Assembly: GCA_029194675.1 (NCBI GenBank)
Contig: JARFXP010000003.1
Location: forward strand, 248,001-312,000
DNA from: Nitrospira sp.
Lineage (GTDB): Bacteria > Nitrospirota > Nitrospiria > Nitrospirales > Nitrospiraceae
DNA: 64,000 nt
Reading direction: 5' to 3'
Shown here: positions 15,665 through 24,807 of the stretch, piece after piece
How positions within the stretch are numbered: position 1 is the stretch's first letter
How the letters are laid out: every line of letters begins with the position of its first letter
Notes under the pieces: generated by a model
Database searches by the model: none
What the model saw: the letters and a program-made list of their open reading frames with translations, nothing else
What the model was told of the DNA's origin: nothing
Translations under genes and position numbers: made by a program

Positions 15665-17653
15665 TCATGCCTTGCCTCCCCCAACAATCTCACCCAGCAG
15701 TCCCTCTGTCTCCTTCTCCAATTTCAGGATGTCGGCTCTGATTTCATGAAGTGATCGCAGTGGTTGCGGCCTGTAGAAGTAGCGGGTGAAGTTGATCTCG
15801 TAGCCGGTTTTCACGCTCTCGGCGTCGTACCAGGCATCGGTCGCGTGGGGCAGAACTTCTCGTCGGATAAAGGCTTCGATACCGCCTTCCTCCAGCAGCG
15901 GGATCTGCTCCGTATCGCGGAGTACCGTATCGGGCTCGTACTCAACCACGCATGGCTTTCCATCGAGTGTGACCTCGAAGAGCCCGCGCAGCGGATCAGG
16001 CTTGGAACCCCTTTTATGCACTTTCTTGATGACAGGCAGCGCGTTCTCATCCCGCTCGGCAGTCTCCCTCAGTGCCTTAATCTCTTTGGGTGTATAGGCT
16101 CGGGTCGGATCAATGCCCTTGAGCCGGAGCGGCCGCTCGACCGTGACCTTCCAATAGCCAAAGGCGGCGTTGGGGAAGATTTTCGATTGCTCGGTCTCTT
16201 TGAATTCGAGAAAGGTCTGGCAGATACGCTTGATGTTGCCATCCGATAACTCGCAGTTCTTTTTGCCGAGGTTCTTACGGAGCGGCTTGAACCACTGTGT
16301 CGCATCGATAAGCTGGACCTTGCCCTTGCGATGATCCGGCTTTCGATTGGTCAGTATCCAAATGTATGTCGCAATGCCTGTGTTGTAGAACATGTTGAGG
16401 GGCAGGGCAACGATGGCTTCAAGCCAATCATTCTCGATGATCCAACGGCGAATGTTGCTCTCGCCCTGGCCGGCATCGCCGGTGAAGAGCGACGAGCCAT
16501 TGTGCACCTCGGCGATACGGCTTCCCAGTTTGGTCTTGTGCTTCATCTTGCTAAGCATGTTGGCCAAGAACAGCATCTGGCCGTCGCTGGAACGAGTCAC
16601 CAGCGAGTACTCGGCCTCTCCTGCGTGCTGAATGATGAAGCGCGGGTCCTTGAGGCCCTCCTTGCCGCCCATCCGTTCGAGGTCGCTCTTCCAACTCTTG
16701 CCGTAGGGTGGGTTCGACAGCATGAAATCGAATTCGCGCGATGGAAAGGCATCGTTCGAGAGCGTCGAGTGCTCCGGCCCCCCGATGATGTTGTCCGCCG
16801 CTTCGCCTTCTCCCTTGAGCAGCAGATCGGCCTTGGCGATGGCATAGGTCTCGGCATTGATCTCCTGACCGTAGAGGTGAGTCGCCACCTTCTTCTTGTG
16901 CTCCCTCGCGAGTTGCTGAAGCGTATCTTCTGCCACTGTGAGCATGCCGCCCGTGCCGCAGGCCCCGTCATAGAGCAAATAGGTACCAGACTGAATCTGT
17001 TCGGCAATTGGGAGAAAGATGAGCTTGGCCATCAGTTTCACGGCATCGCGAGGCGTCCAGTGTTCGCCGGCCTCTTCGTTGTTTTCCTCGTTGAACCGGC
17101 GGACCAGTTCTTCAAACATCGTCCCCATCGCATGATTATCAAGGCCCGGATGCTTCACCGATCCATCAGGGTTCTTGACGGGATTGGGGCTTAGGTTGAT
17201 ATCCGGCGAGAGGAACTTGTTGATTAACGTACCGAGGGCATCGGCCTTTGAGAGGCGTGGGATTTGGTTTCGAAATTCAAACTTCTCCAGGATGTCTTGG
17301 ACGTTGGGAGAGAAACCATCCAAGTAGGCCTCGAAATCAGCCCTGAGCTGCTGCTGATTCGCGCGGGCCTTGAGATCGCGAAGTGTAAACTTTGACGTGT
17401 TGTAAAAATCCTGACCTGCCGCCTGACGCAACGCCGGATCTTGATGAACGACCTTGGCCTTATCCAGCGAGGCCTTCATATCCAGCACGGCTTGCTTGGT
17501 CGGCTCCAACACGGCGTCTAATCGGCGAAGCACGGTCATCGGCAGGATGACATCGCGATATTTCCCACGCACATAGAGATCGCGCAGCACATCATCCGCG
17601 ATTCCCCAAATGAAGTTTGCAATCCAGTTCAGATCACCATTGCTCACGGCCAT
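15665..17653 (-). CDS. hsdM: type I restriction-modification DNA methyltransferase subunit HsdM
   Basis: 662 aa. HsdM methylates adenine in the sequence chosen by HsdS. It has the N-terminal helical HsdM domain (LNWIANFIWGIADDVLR), SAM-binding motif I DGACGTGGM at 229-237 and catalytic NPPYG at 314-318, all intact. I start at ATG 17653 because MAVSNGDLNW matches the usual beginning of the family; the frame is open further upstream to 17773, but that stretch is not HsdM-like. It is the first gene of the minus-strand operon hsdM, parB-like, D12 methylase, hsdS, darT, darG, hsdR, so any operon promoter should lie between it and the transglutaminase gene. Confidence 0.93.
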   Translation of the reverse strand: MAVSNGDLNWIANFIWGIADDVLRDLYVRGKYRDVILPMTVLRRLDAVLEPTKQAVLDMKASLDKAKVVHQDPALRQAAGQDFYNTSKFTLRDLKARANQQQLRADFEAYLDGFSPNVQDILEKFEFRNQIPRLSKADALGTLINKFLSPDINLSPNPVKNPDGSVKHPGLDNHAMGTMFEELVRRFNEENNEEAGEHWTPRDAVKLMAKLIFLPIAEQIQSGTYLLYDGACGTGGMLTVAEDTLQQLAREHKKKVATHLYGQEINAETYAIAKADLLLKGEGEAADNIIGGPEHSTLSNDAFPSREFDFMLSNPPYGKSWKSDLERMGGKEGLKDPRFIIQHAGEAEYSLVTRSSDGQMLFLANMLSKMKHKTKLGSRIAEVHNGSSLFTGDAGQGESNIRRWIIENDWLEAIVALPLNMFYNTGIATYIWILTNRKPDHRKGKVQLIDATQWFKPLRKNLGKKNCELSDGNIKRICQTFLEFKETEQSKIFPNAAFGYWKVTVERPLRLKGIDPTRAYTPKEIKALRETAERDENALPVIKKVHKRGSKPDPLRGLFEVTLDGKPCVVEYEPDTVLRDTEQIPLLEEGGIEAFIRREVLPHATDAWYDAESVKTGYEINFTRYFYRPQPLRSLHEIRADILKLEKETEGLLGEIVGGGKA

Positions 17654-17790
17654 AATCCCATCTTGGGCAATTGACAGATGTTTCTTGAGGATCGGTCGGG
17701 TACTCGGCGCGCGCAAGGATACCGGCTTTCGGAGAGTCGAACAATAGGGAGCGCGAAGGCCGACAACGATCACTCGTCAATTCCATCGCC

Positions 17791-19983
17791 CTATGGTTTC
17801 TGCAACTCTATCAGTTGGCGAAGATGATCTTCGGCGAGGGACAGTTCCTCTCTGGTGGGAGAAATTCGACCGAATCGTGCTCGGCAATAGAGCTCTGTAA
17901 TGGAGGCGACCACCGAACCGGCATCGCTCCATCGTTCCTGAGTGAGGCGGGCGAACTCAAGGGGCGGCATCGCGGTGGGTTTTAAAATACCCTTACGAGT
18001 TAGGTGGCTGATCATTCGTCCGTAGAGCTGCGTGATGAGCTGCTCGTCCTGAGACGTCTTTTTACCGGCCATCCCCTTGACCCAGGGCTGCTTGATCCCT
18101 AGCCAGAGAAGAACGGCGAGACCGATCAGCGCTGGGCCAAGCACCTCAGCCAAGGACTGTATCGTTCCTCTCGATGCGTATTCCGTCATCCCACCGAGCA
18201 TCGTCATGAAGGAGCTGAAGAGTGTGCCCATGGAATCGAGTGCCTTGGTTCGGGCTGATGTACCTCCCGCTTTCAACTCCCGCACAACGGCAAGTTGATC
18301 CGTGGCACTGTACTGTACAAACAATCGGCTCCACTGGAGTCTGATAGTATCCATCATCCGTCCCAACGCGTGCCATGCGGGAGACCCGCCGGCGACATTT
18401 TCGATCGAAGGCGGAGTTGGATCCATCGTAATCCACCCGGAATTCGGTAGGTGCATCTCGACCCAGGCATGGGCGTCCTGCTGTCTGACCAAGTAGTAGT
18501 TTCCGTACTCGTTCCATTCGGTCGCGAGGAAGCCTGTGACGAGGCGCGCGGGGATTCCGATGGTCCGGAGCATCATCACCATGGCTGTCGCATAATGTTC
18601 GCAATACCCGGTCTTGCGGATGAAGAGAAACTCTTCAAGCGGCTGGTCCTGATCTCTCAGAGGCGCATCAAGGCTATAGCGAAAGTTGCGCGTCAGGAAC
18701 GATTGAATGGCGTTGGCTTTGTCGTACGTCGTGCGTTGGGTGTGAGTGACTTCCTTGGCCAGGACAGCGATCCGTTCGGATTGAGCGGGGATCTGCAAGA
18801 AATGTCGGGCAAATGATTCCGGGTAGAGGCTGGATTCCGAACTGAGATCCGCCGGTAGTACCGGGTTGGAGCGGGAAAGGACGGAATACTCGATTCGCGA
18901 CGAACTGGGGAATGGCAAGTAGGCAGATCCGGTTAGGTCTGACTGGACGTTCGGGAATTTTCCACTGACTCTCTCGATATGAGGGGCAGCAAAAAGCACG
19001 GTGGTGTCGAGCGGTTCCAAAAGAATGGTCTGTCGGATGGTTTCGCCAAGGCGGGCCGACGCGGGAGATCGAGTACCGTGAAGGACGAACGTCCCGGTCC
19101 CGTCTTCGCGCACAGTCCGTCGGTAACTCAGTCGATTCGTCCAGGCCTTGCCGTCGTATTGATCGAATGCCACACCTCGTAAATACAGCCGACCCGCTTC
19201 ATGCCGAGAGCCATCGGGCAACTCGACCCGCATCACGACAGTGGGATCTCGCTTGATGGGCCCGATCTCTCCCAAGTTCACCGTTTCGGAGAATCCCGAC
19301 GTGCGCATGTTCTCCCCAAAGCCTTTTTGGTAGAACCCTGCACTGACTCGGGGAATCGTAAAGAAAATCGCTAACGTTAGACCAAAGGTTGCGAGGGCAA
19401 GCCCGTTCGCAAGCCAAAAGAGTTGTGGTGTCACCTGGCTGACCGAGGCAGGAGGTTGTGCTCGCAGAGTGGCCGACATCGTCGGCATTCGGGTGCCATC
19501 TCGATTTTTGGTCAGCTGAAACAGCAACAGGGTCCACACAGCTGCCAAAAGATAGAGCAAGAAAATGGGGAGGTACCATAGCTCCGTCGTGAGGGACCCG
19601 GAGGCCAGGATCGCCACGAGGCTGATGGCGTAGAGATGCAGATAATCGCGGCGAAGCTTGAGGTTGAAGAGCTTGATGATCATAAGGACCATGAGGAAGT
19701 GAACTCCTGCCGAAAGGAGTTCTCCCGAGACCCACAACACATCCACCCAGAAGCCAAGAAAGCCGAGGATGACAAGAAGATTCCATCCGGAGGCTGAAAT
19801 TGGCGTCAACATGGCAAGCCGCTCCACAAACCTACCCCCTCCGTTCCGCAAGAGAGCCACGATCAGCGCAGCCCCGGTCAGCGCAGCCAGCCATTCCGGC
19901 AGACCTGCCCCGAGCGTCAATCCGATGAAGGACGTGGATGCCAACCAAATCGACGCGAACCGAAGGGCCTGATCAAACGGCAT
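17791..19983 (-). CDS. TgpA-type membrane transglutaminase-like protein
   Basis: 730 aa from ATG 19983, preceded by GGAGCG; an ATG at 20013 is an alternative. Several hydrophobic helices occupy roughly the first 215 residues (TgpA/DUF3488 domain), followed by a large extracytoplasmic part with a transglutaminase-like core. The Cys-His-Asp triad is visible as GYCEHYA (C461), DAHAWVE (H505) and TMDPTPP (D521). A final membrane helix and a short cytoplasmic tail follow. The gene overlaps the DUF58 gene upstream. MoxR, DUF58 and TgpA genes are a recurrent set thought to act on envelope complexes; the substrate is not known. Confidence 0.9.
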   Translation of the reverse strand: MPFDQALRFASIWLASTSFIGLTLGAGLPEWLAALTGAALIVALLRNGGGRFVERLAMLTPISASGWNLLVILGFLGFWVDVLWVSGELLSAGVHFLMVLMIIKLFNLKLRRDYLHLYAISLVAILASGSLTTELWYLPIFLLYLLAAVWTLLLFQLTKNRDGTRMPTMSATLRAQPPASVSQVTPQLFWLANGLALATFGLTLAIFFTIPRVSAGFYQKGFGENMRTSGFSETVNLGEIGPIKRDPTVVMRVELPDGSRHEAGRLYLRGVAFDQYDGKAWTNRLSYRRTVREDGTGTFVLHGTRSPASARLGETIRQTILLEPLDTTVLFAAPHIERVSGKFPNVQSDLTGSAYLPFPSSSRIEYSVLSRSNPVLPADLSSESSLYPESFARHFLQIPAQSERIAVLAKEVTHTQRTTYDKANAIQSFLTRNFRYSLDAPLRDQDQPLEEFLFIRKTGYCEHYATAMVMMLRTIGIPARLVTGFLATEWNEYGNYYLVRQQDAHAWVEMHLPNSGWITMDPTPPSIENVAGGSPAWHALGRMMDTIRLQWSRLFVQYSATDQLAVVRELKAGGTSARTKALDSMGTLFSSFMTMLGGMTEYASRGTIQSLAEVLGPALIGLAVLLWLGIKQPWVKGMAGKKTSQDEQLITQLYGRMISHLTRKGILKPTAMPPLEFARLTQERWSDAGSVVASITELYCRARFGRISPTREELSLAEDHLRQLIELQKP

Positions 19984-21091
19984 GTGACGCTCCGGCGATG
20001 ACGGCTCCGTCAATCAGAATGGTGGGGTGTTTGGACTCCATATCCCCCGGTCCCAGCCATGACTGCACGACGATCATCGTTCCCCCTTCGATCCCTAATG
20101 AGTCGCCGGGCAATTCATCCGGCACGACAGAGTCTGCATGAGGCGAGCGCCGTTCGCAGAGGGCGAGCATTCGAAGAAGGTCCAAGAGGTGAAGGTCGCC
20201 TTGACCGAATGAAGAGCGCGACGACCCCACGATTAACTGGAGAAGATACCCGCGTTGTGCCAGGAGCTGAATGATGGAGGCCGTGAGGGAGACCGCCTGT
20301 TCAAACAAGGCATCGTGGCTCACTGGAGCGATAATCGGTAGATGAACGATGGCTCGGCGTTGGTCTTCGGCCTCGGTTTCTCGAACCGTCAATTGGGACG
20401 TCCGTGCCGTCGTCGGCCAGTGGATTTTCCGCGAGTCATCCCCGGCTTGATACAGGCGCAGATTGTACAGATCATTGCCATATCCTCGTCGGTGGACGCT
20501 CCGTTCCGGTCCTGCAGGGAAAAGGCCTTGTAACAGGCTCTCGTCCATCGGCTTGATTTCCGGGCAGACAATGACTGCTGCTTCAAGCGGGTAAAAGGTT
20601 TGTTTCTTGAAGAGTCCGAAGGGAAACTCCGTCTCGACGCACACCCCGCCTAATTGCAGCCGGCCACGCCGCGTGGCAACGAGAGGATACGACAAGAGCC
20701 GGCTCGCGCCTGGAAGGAGTTGGCGAATCTCCAGACCTCGCTGCAACTCGTGACCGTCGCTGACATCAAACATCGTCAAGGAAAAGCTGGCGAGCCATGA
20801 CTTCCGATTCTTCGCGACCAGCGTGACGGTGGCCGGTTCATTCACAAGGAGATGATCGGGAAGATGACGGTGGAATTCCAACCGTCGCAGACAGTATTCC
20901 GCCACAACTCCCGAGGTCAAAATGAGGCTCAGCATCATGGCGAACAAGAGATAGAAGAGATTGTTGCCGGTATTGATGGCTGCGAGGCCGATCGCCAGGG
21001 TAAACAGCAGGAATTGAACGCCTTCTGAGGTCACGTTCGTTCTACGGTGGCGAAATAATCGACGGAGGAAGGAAGGAGGTTGATGCGGCAT
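19973..21091 (-). CDS. DUF58 domain-containing protein
   Basis: 372 aa. Two hydrophobic segments near the N-terminus (about residues 25-65) anchor it in the membrane. The C-terminal half holds the DUF58 region, with GYGNDLYNLRLYQAGDDSRKIHWPTTARTSQL (the conserved RxYxxGDxxRxIxWxxxAR pattern), related to von Willebrand A-type folds. Such proteins accompany MoxR ATPases and TgpA transglutaminases and may serve as the target or adaptor of the ATPase. It sits between those two genes, overlapping tgpA and 42 nt from moxR. Confidence 0.88.
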   Translation of the reverse strand: MPHQPPSFLRRLFRHRRTNVTSEGVQFLLFTLAIGLAAINTGNNLFYLLFAMMLSLILTSGVVAEYCLRRLEFHRHLPDHLLVNEPATVTLVAKNRKSWLASFSLTMFDVSDGHELQRGLEIRQLLPGASRLLSYPLVATRRGRLQLGGVCVETEFPFGLFKKQTFYPLEAAVIVCPEIKPMDESLLQGLFPAGPERSVHRRGYGNDLYNLRLYQAGDDSRKIHWPTTARTSQLTVRETEAEDQRRAIVHLPIIAPVSHDALFEQAVSLTASIIQLLAQRGYLLQLIVGSSRSSFGQGDLHLLDLLRMLALCERRSPHADSVVPDELPGDSLGIEGGTMIVVQSWLGPGDMESKHPTILIDGAVIAGASHAV

Positions 21092-21133
21092 GTACCACCT
21101 GCGCCAGGCGAGGACGGAGACTTCGGGTATGAG

Positions 21134-22075
21134 CTAGACAGGGACAGGAATCGTATCGACCAGATCCTGGATGATCCCCTCCGCTTGCTCAAAGGTTCTC
21201 TGATGCAACCCTTGCGTGCGGGCCACCATAATGCGGTGAGACAACACGATGGGGGCCAGCTCTTTAATATCGTCCGGCAGACAATAGGTCCGTCCACGGA
21301 CGAGCGACAACGCCTTGGCAGCGCGGCTCAACGCCAACGCTCCTCTGGTACTCACGCCCAATGACAGCAGATCCGACTGCCTGGTGCTTTGGACAATGGC
21401 CAGGAGATAGTCCGTGATGCTTTCCTCCATGAGAACCTGATCGACCTGATCCTGGAGCAGAAGGACATCATGAGCCGTGAGCAACGGCTGGAGCTCTTCG
21501 GCCGGATGAAGCGATTGCGGTCGGTCGAGGACCTTTTTTTCTTCCTCCGGCGAGGGATAGCCGATGCGAAGCCGCATCAAGAACCGATCCAGTTGGGACT
21601 CCGGGAGCGGAAACGTGCCATGGTATTCGGCTGGATTCTGCGTCGCAATGACCATGAAGGGCTGATTCAAGGGATAGGTCTTATTGTCGAACGAAATCTG
21701 CGCTTCGCTCATCGCTTCCAACAGACTACTCTGCGTCTTCGGCGTCGTTCGGTTGATCTCATCCGCGAGCACGATGTTGGCGAAGATCGGACCGGGCATG
21801 AATTCAAATGCCTGTTTCTGACGATTGAATATCGAGACCCCGACGATATCAGATGGAAGCAGATCGCTCGTAAACTGAATGCGCTTGAAGGAACAATCCA
21901 GCGATCGCGCAAGACTATGTGCGAGCGTCGTTTTCCCGACTCCCGGCACGTCTTCGAGCAGAAGATGCCCTCGCGCTAGGAGGGCGACCAGGCTCATTTC
22001 GATCACTTGCGGTTTGCCCTTGATCACCCGCGCAATATTCTCCTGGATGGCTCGAATGGTCTGGGTCGAATTCAT
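21134..22075 (-). CDS. MoxR-family AAA+ ATPase
   Basis: 313 aa from ATG 22075. It is a chaperone-like AAA+ ATPase thought to mature or insert cofactors into partner complexes. Walker A is DVPGVGKT (residues 42-49), Walker B IVLADEINRT (about 101-110), sensor 1 VIATQNP, and the arginine-finger region LPESQLDRFLMR. The frame is open upstream to 22192, but the leader is not family-like and neither start has a clear ribosome-binding site. It leads the minus-strand set with the DUF58 and TgpA genes. Confidence 0.9.
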   Translation of the reverse strand: MNSTQTIRAIQENIARVIKGKPQVIEMSLVALLARGHLLLEDVPGVGKTTLAHSLARSLDCSFKRIQFTSDLLPSDIVGVSIFNRQKQAFEFMPGPIFANIVLADEINRTTPKTQSSLLEAMSEAQISFDNKTYPLNQPFMVIATQNPAEYHGTFPLPESQLDRFLMRLRIGYPSPEEEKKVLDRPQSLHPAEELQPLLTAHDVLLLQDQVDQVLMEESITDYLLAIVQSTRQSDLLSLGVSTRGALALSRAAKALSLVRGRTYCLPDDIKELAPIVLSHRIMVARTQGLHQRTFEQAEGIIQDLVDTIPVPV

Positions 22076-22223
22076 GTTGGAACTAAAGCGTGGGGTGTCG
22101 GTTGAGAATTGCTTGGTGATCGGACACGCTCGAAGTCTAACAATAGGTCGAAAAACGGTCAAATATTCATGTGTTTCCGTCCCTACGCCCATTGCATCGA
22201 GTCGTGGGGCTTACACCGAAGTT

Positions 22224-23531
22224 CTAAGCCGGAACAAGCGTGAGCATCCACGGAGGCGCTTCTTCCATCATGTCGGAGAACTTGCGTGCGGTGCTGCTCG
22301 CCGGAGTGCCAGGGAAGATGGCGCCTCGGCTGATGCGGACATACCGAAAATGACCTGCAACGCAGTCTATGAAGGCTGATGAGGCTGACTGAAGATAGTG
22401 ACGCCGAAGGGCCGCCACTTCAGCCAAGTCAATCGATTCGCCGATCTGCAGACCGGCAAGAATATGATAGACCTCGCCGAAGATCTTGGGCAGATTGACG
22501 GAGTCAAATGGTTGGTCTTGCGGGCGATAGCGGGGGTCCTCCAGCAACTGTGCCAAGAGTTCCCAAAACACCTGCGCATCCACTGATCCGAGCACACAGA
22601 GTGATCCGCGACGGGCGAGCAAGCTGAGGAGGGGAAGGGGGCCGATGACCTCAAACTTCCAGGGTGGGAAGAGAAGAGCGCGACCCGCATGCAGGACTTC
22701 GAGCGCTTGTTCCTTCCCAAAACGTACTTGATGAAACTCGCCCTTGGTCCGCTCCAGCTCGTTGCGGATGAAGATTTCAGAGAGCCTGGTCGGCTCGTAG
22801 GCAAATGTCGGTGTGGCTGGTGCCCAACAGGTGGCGATGGTATATCGTGGTGCCAGCAACTCCTGCCTATCCAGATCTCCAAGTTCAAACATGTCCTGCT
22901 TGCCGAAGAAGGAGAAAGACAGGCCCTCCTTCCGCTGGAACTTTTGCAATCTCTCCGGATTCGCATGGAGTGGACCGCCCAGTTCAGAACGAGGATCGAG
23001 TCGGTCTAGGCAGTGGACGATGAATGGATGGTGGTGTTGCTTGAGCTCAGGGCCGTACAGATCGACGAGTTCCTCAGCGAACGAGAGATCGCCGGCTCCA
23101 ATCTCCAACACAGACGCCACGTCGGTGCGACGAAGGAGATCGAACGGATTGTCCAGATTGCGCACGGCTTCCTCGACTTCCTCGCTCGACAGATGAGCCA
23201 GAGGCCATTTCGAGGCGGCTGCCGGCACCAACTCAAAAAAGACGACAAGCGCGCGTAGGGCTTTTGCAGGTGGAAGGCCCGTAACGGACTTGAGGCATGC
23301 TCGGTCCAGATCCTGAACGCGCCGTGGCCTGTGCCGTTCGAGGAGGCGCAACAAGGTTTCTTTCACCGAAGCCGGAAGATCTTTGCTCTGAACGGTCTCA
23401 GAGAGTCGGGCGATGGTGGAGGGAAAGGTAGTCTCTTCCAGCAACTTCTTTGAAGCCTCCCATTGTCCGCGAGACTGACGCGCATGAAGACTTACGACAC
23501 GGCGGAATTCGGCGAGGGGGTCTGGACTCAT
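22224..23531 (-). CDS. hypothetical protein with methyltransferase-like glycine motif
   Basis: 435 aa, soluble, no signal peptide. I do not recognise the family. Around residues 140-155 the string VLEIGAGDLSFAEELVDLYG resembles motif I of class I SAM-dependent methyltransferases. The flanking N-terminal 120 residues are helical, and the C-terminal half has alternating hydrophobic strands that could complete a Rossmann-like fold. A conserved catalytic motif was not found, so methyltransferase activity is inference. It stands alone on the minus strand, divergent from the ChaN-like gene. Confidence 0.7.
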   Translation of the reverse strand: MSPDPLAEFRRVVSLHARQSRGQWEASKKLLEETTFPSTIARLSETVQSKDLPASVKETLLRLLERHRPRRVQDLDRACLKSVTGLPPAKALRALVVFFELVPAAASKWPLAHLSSEEVEEAVRNLDNPFDLLRRTDVASVLEIGAGDLSFAEELVDLYGPELKQHHHPFIVHCLDRLDPRSELGGPLHANPERLQKFQRKEGLSFSFFGKQDMFELGDLDRQELLAPRYTIATCWAPATPTFAYEPTRLSEIFIRNELERTKGEFHQVRFGKEQALEVLHAGRALLFPPWKFEVIGPLPLLSLLARRGSLCVLGSVDAQVFWELLAQLLEDPRYRPQDQPFDSVNLPKIFGEVYHILAGLQIGESIDLAEVAALRRHYLQSASSAFIDCVAGHFRYVRISRGAIFPGTPASSTARKFSDMMEEAPPWMLTLVPA

Positions 23532-23656
23532 GGAAGCGTGATGGGCTGTGGGCGTGAGATGTCAATGAGACTGCATGATTGAAGAGGATAGTCATCATCA
23601 AACTTCAGGGTCAAGTCCGCTTGTTGATGTTCATTCTATGTGGTAGGAGTGTTTTC

Positions 23657-24667
23657 ATGAGGTCGCGATTCCTGCCCACCGATCCTCTGCGTTGGCGATC
23701 GACCGTCATGCTGGGCTTGTTTGTAGGGCTCCTGGCATTCCCGATCGGCAGTGCGGCGGAGCGCGATGATAACCTGCGCCCCGTCGTCGAAGGGGAATGG
23801 CAGCCCTGGCAGATCCTCGAAACTCAAACCGGTCGTGCGGTTCCGTTTTCAGAATTCCTCACGAAGCTGGAACAGTCCGACATTGTCTATCTCGGAGAGG
23901 AGCACCACAATCCATACCATATCGAAGCAGCACTGAAAGTGCTGGATCAATTGGTGGCCGACGGTATTGAACCCACCATTGGAATGGAGATGTTCGGCTG
24001 GGACGGTCAACCGGCACTCGATGACTATGTCTCGACCGCTCAGTCGGACACGAACGAGTTTTTGGAACAGGTGCGCTGGAAACAAAATTGGGGGGGTGCG
24101 TTTGATGACTACGCTCCATTGGTGAGCTTTGCTCAAAACCGGCATTTGTCCGTCCGGGCGATGAATCCACCCAAACCCTTGATTCGTCGAGTCGTGAAAG
24201 TGGGGCTTGACCAGGCCAGGCAAGAGGCTGAATGGGCGCCGTGGCGTATCCTGCAGGAGGAGATCGTCGACGATCCGGCGTACCGGGAGAGGATCGTCGA
24301 TCAGTTGAAACGGTGTCACGGAGGAACCGAGGAGCACTACCAAACGATGTATGAGGCGTCGATGGTTCGGGATGAGGGCATGGCGAGAACGTTGGCCATC
24401 AGGCAAGAAGAACTTCGCCGCGAGAACGACGGCTCCCGCCGTATGATCGTGAGTTACACGGGTGGGGGCCATGTTCAATATAACCTCCCCGTGCCGAAGC
24501 GGGTCGCCAGGCGCCTGGGAGGGGAGGTCAAACAGACCACGATTTACATGATGTCGTTTGAGCCAGGTAAATCGTCCGATGTCCGGGCTCTCGTGCAGGA
24601 ATCCATCGCGGACTATATTTGGCTGACGCCCATGGGCAAGTCCAGTTCCGCCAAACCCTGCCGGTAG
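23657..24667 (+). CDS. ChaN-like exported protein (haem-binding uptake/Tiki superfamily)
   Basis: 336 aa from ATG 23657, preceded by TAGGAG. A signal sequence covers roughly residues 1-37 (TVMLGLFVGLLAFPIGSAAE). The mature part has the ChaN/DUF399 hallmarks: VYLGEEHHNPYHIEAALKVL near the start, IGMEMFGWDGQPALDDY, and a late VSYTGGGHVQYNLPVPKRV. ChaN from Campylobacter is an iron-regulated haem-binding lipoprotein; here there is no lipobox, so the protein may be soluble in the periplasm. Haem binding is suggested by homology only. The gene appears to be monocistronic. Confidence 0.8.
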   Translation: MRSRFLPTDPLRWRSTVMLGLFVGLLAFPIGSAAERDDNLRPVVEGEWQPWQILETQTGRAVPFSEFLTKLEQSDIVYLGEEHHNPYHIEAALKVLDQLVADGIEPTIGMEMFGWDGQPALDDYVSTAQSDTNEFLEQVRWKQNWGGAFDDYAPLVSFAQNRHLSVRAMNPPKPLIRRVVKVGLDQARQEAEWAPWRILQEEIVDDPAYRERIVDQLKRCHGGTEEHYQTMYEASMVRDEGMARTLAIRQEELRRENDGSRRMIVSYTGGGHVQYNLPVPKRVARRLGGEVKQTTIYMMSFEPGKSSDVRALVQESIADYIWLTPMGKSSSAKPCR

Positions 24668-24807
24668 AAAAACTCAGAGCCTTTTTCTGTAGAGAGTCAA
24701 GGAGAGAGAGGGTAACGCAAAACCGGTCATTGCTTGACAGGATTCAACTCGCTCGTCACACTGTGGCCATCATGCGCGATGCTTGCCCAAGATTTCAACG
24801 CGTTTAG

